This document shows positions 39,991 through 40,078 of a DNA stretch of 40,078 nucleotides, piece by piece (the first letter of the stretch is position 1; each line of letters starts with the position of its first letter). Location: positions 1 through 40,078 of the forward strand of contig CANJKA010000024.1 of NCBI GenBank assembly GCA_947474675.1, in the 5' to 3' direction. The translations under genes and the position numbers were made by a program. The DNA is from Flavobacteriales bacterium (lineage in GTDB: Bacteria > Bacteroidota > Bacteroidia > Flavobacteriales_D > Crocinitomicaceae). The notes below the pieces were generated by a model. That model saw only the letters and a list, made by a program, of their open reading frames with translations. It was not told the DNA's origin and made no database searches.

Positions 39991-40078
39991 TAGGATCAGG
40001 TCATATTGTTTGGGGAACAAAAAAAATTATAAATAGATTTATAGCTCTAAATTAAACTTTCAACCTTAATAGATATCA

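Noticed and set aside
40010..40078. Possible C-terminal end of a minus-strand gene entering from the right edge
   Set aside because: Two frames give plausible short tails before a stop, but there are too few codons to choose or identify one.

Overview
The window is AT-rich (roughly one-third G+C by eye) and comes from a Bacteroidota genome, most likely Flavobacteriia. The evidence is a type IX secretion (T9SS) C-terminal sorting domain, secreted proteins whose signal peptides end in SQ, bacteroidetal promoters of the TTG-N19/20-TAnnTTTG form, A-rich translation starts instead of Shine-Dalgarno sites, and a TPR histidine kinase paired with a LytTR regulator. I cannot name the genus. LAYOUT. 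1-140 (minus): the first 17 codons of rpsP (ribosomal protein S16) run off the left edge, behind a near-consensus promoter. 160-4190: a GxxExxY (PD-(D/E)XK-like) gene bracketed by dispersed repeats, a secreted S9 prolyl-oligopeptidase-type peptidase, a repeat-rich spacer, and a GNAT acetyltransferase whose longest reading frame begins inside a repeat. 4213-11203 (minus): a secreted T9SS protein with six ~69-residue repeats, a secreted S37-type peptidase, single-chain L-serine dehydratase, and an MFS exporter. A perfect 20-bp operator-like palindrome lies between the MFS gene and the divergent DUF898 + M48 peptidase pair (11304-13330). 13849-25344 (minus): an 11.5-kb assimilatory sulfate reduction and cysteine synthesis operon. 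In transcription order it holds sulfite reductase, SUMT, a siroheme-synthase/TSUP-transporter fusion, an aldo/keto reductase, APS reductase, CysD, CysN, serine acetyltransferase, CysM, and a ferredoxin-NADP reductase-like flavoprotein. 25674-30604: DCC-family protein, 3-hydroxyacyl-CoA dehydrogenase, GNAT, MenB, and an overlapping pair of acyltransferases (FemAB/GNAT-like and AAC(3)-like). 31087-39908 (plus): truncated hemoglobin, a large secreted GH31 glycosidase, a secreted class C beta-lactamase-fold hydrolase, an unrecognised 151-residue protein, and a TPR histidine kinase overlapping a LytTR response regulator. HOW THE CYS OPERON WORKS. CysDN activates sulfate to APS. The CC...CxxC-type CysH reduces APS directly, which fits the absence of cysC. 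The siroheme sulfite reductase makes sulfide, and EpsC plus CysM make cysteine. SUMT and the CysG-N domain supply siroheme. The FNR-like flavoprotein is the likely electron source because no cysJ is present. MAIN FINDING. In front of this operon is what looks like a complete cysteine-responsive transcription attenuator: a TAnnTTTG box, a 17-codon leader ORF (MKRFNKNMMHCCFHFVD) with tandem Cys codons, then a 12-bp hairpin with a T-run 31 nt before the sulfite reductase start. A mutually exclusive antiterminator can be drawn that uses the last codons of the leader ORF. Other points of note are GC-rich palindromes in the spacers of the cys operon (two of which carry the TAG stop of the gene before them), a dispersed GAACCATATAAGG repeat family that brackets the GxxExxY gene and also sits behind terminators, and a catalytic His-to-Asn change in the aldo/keto reductase.
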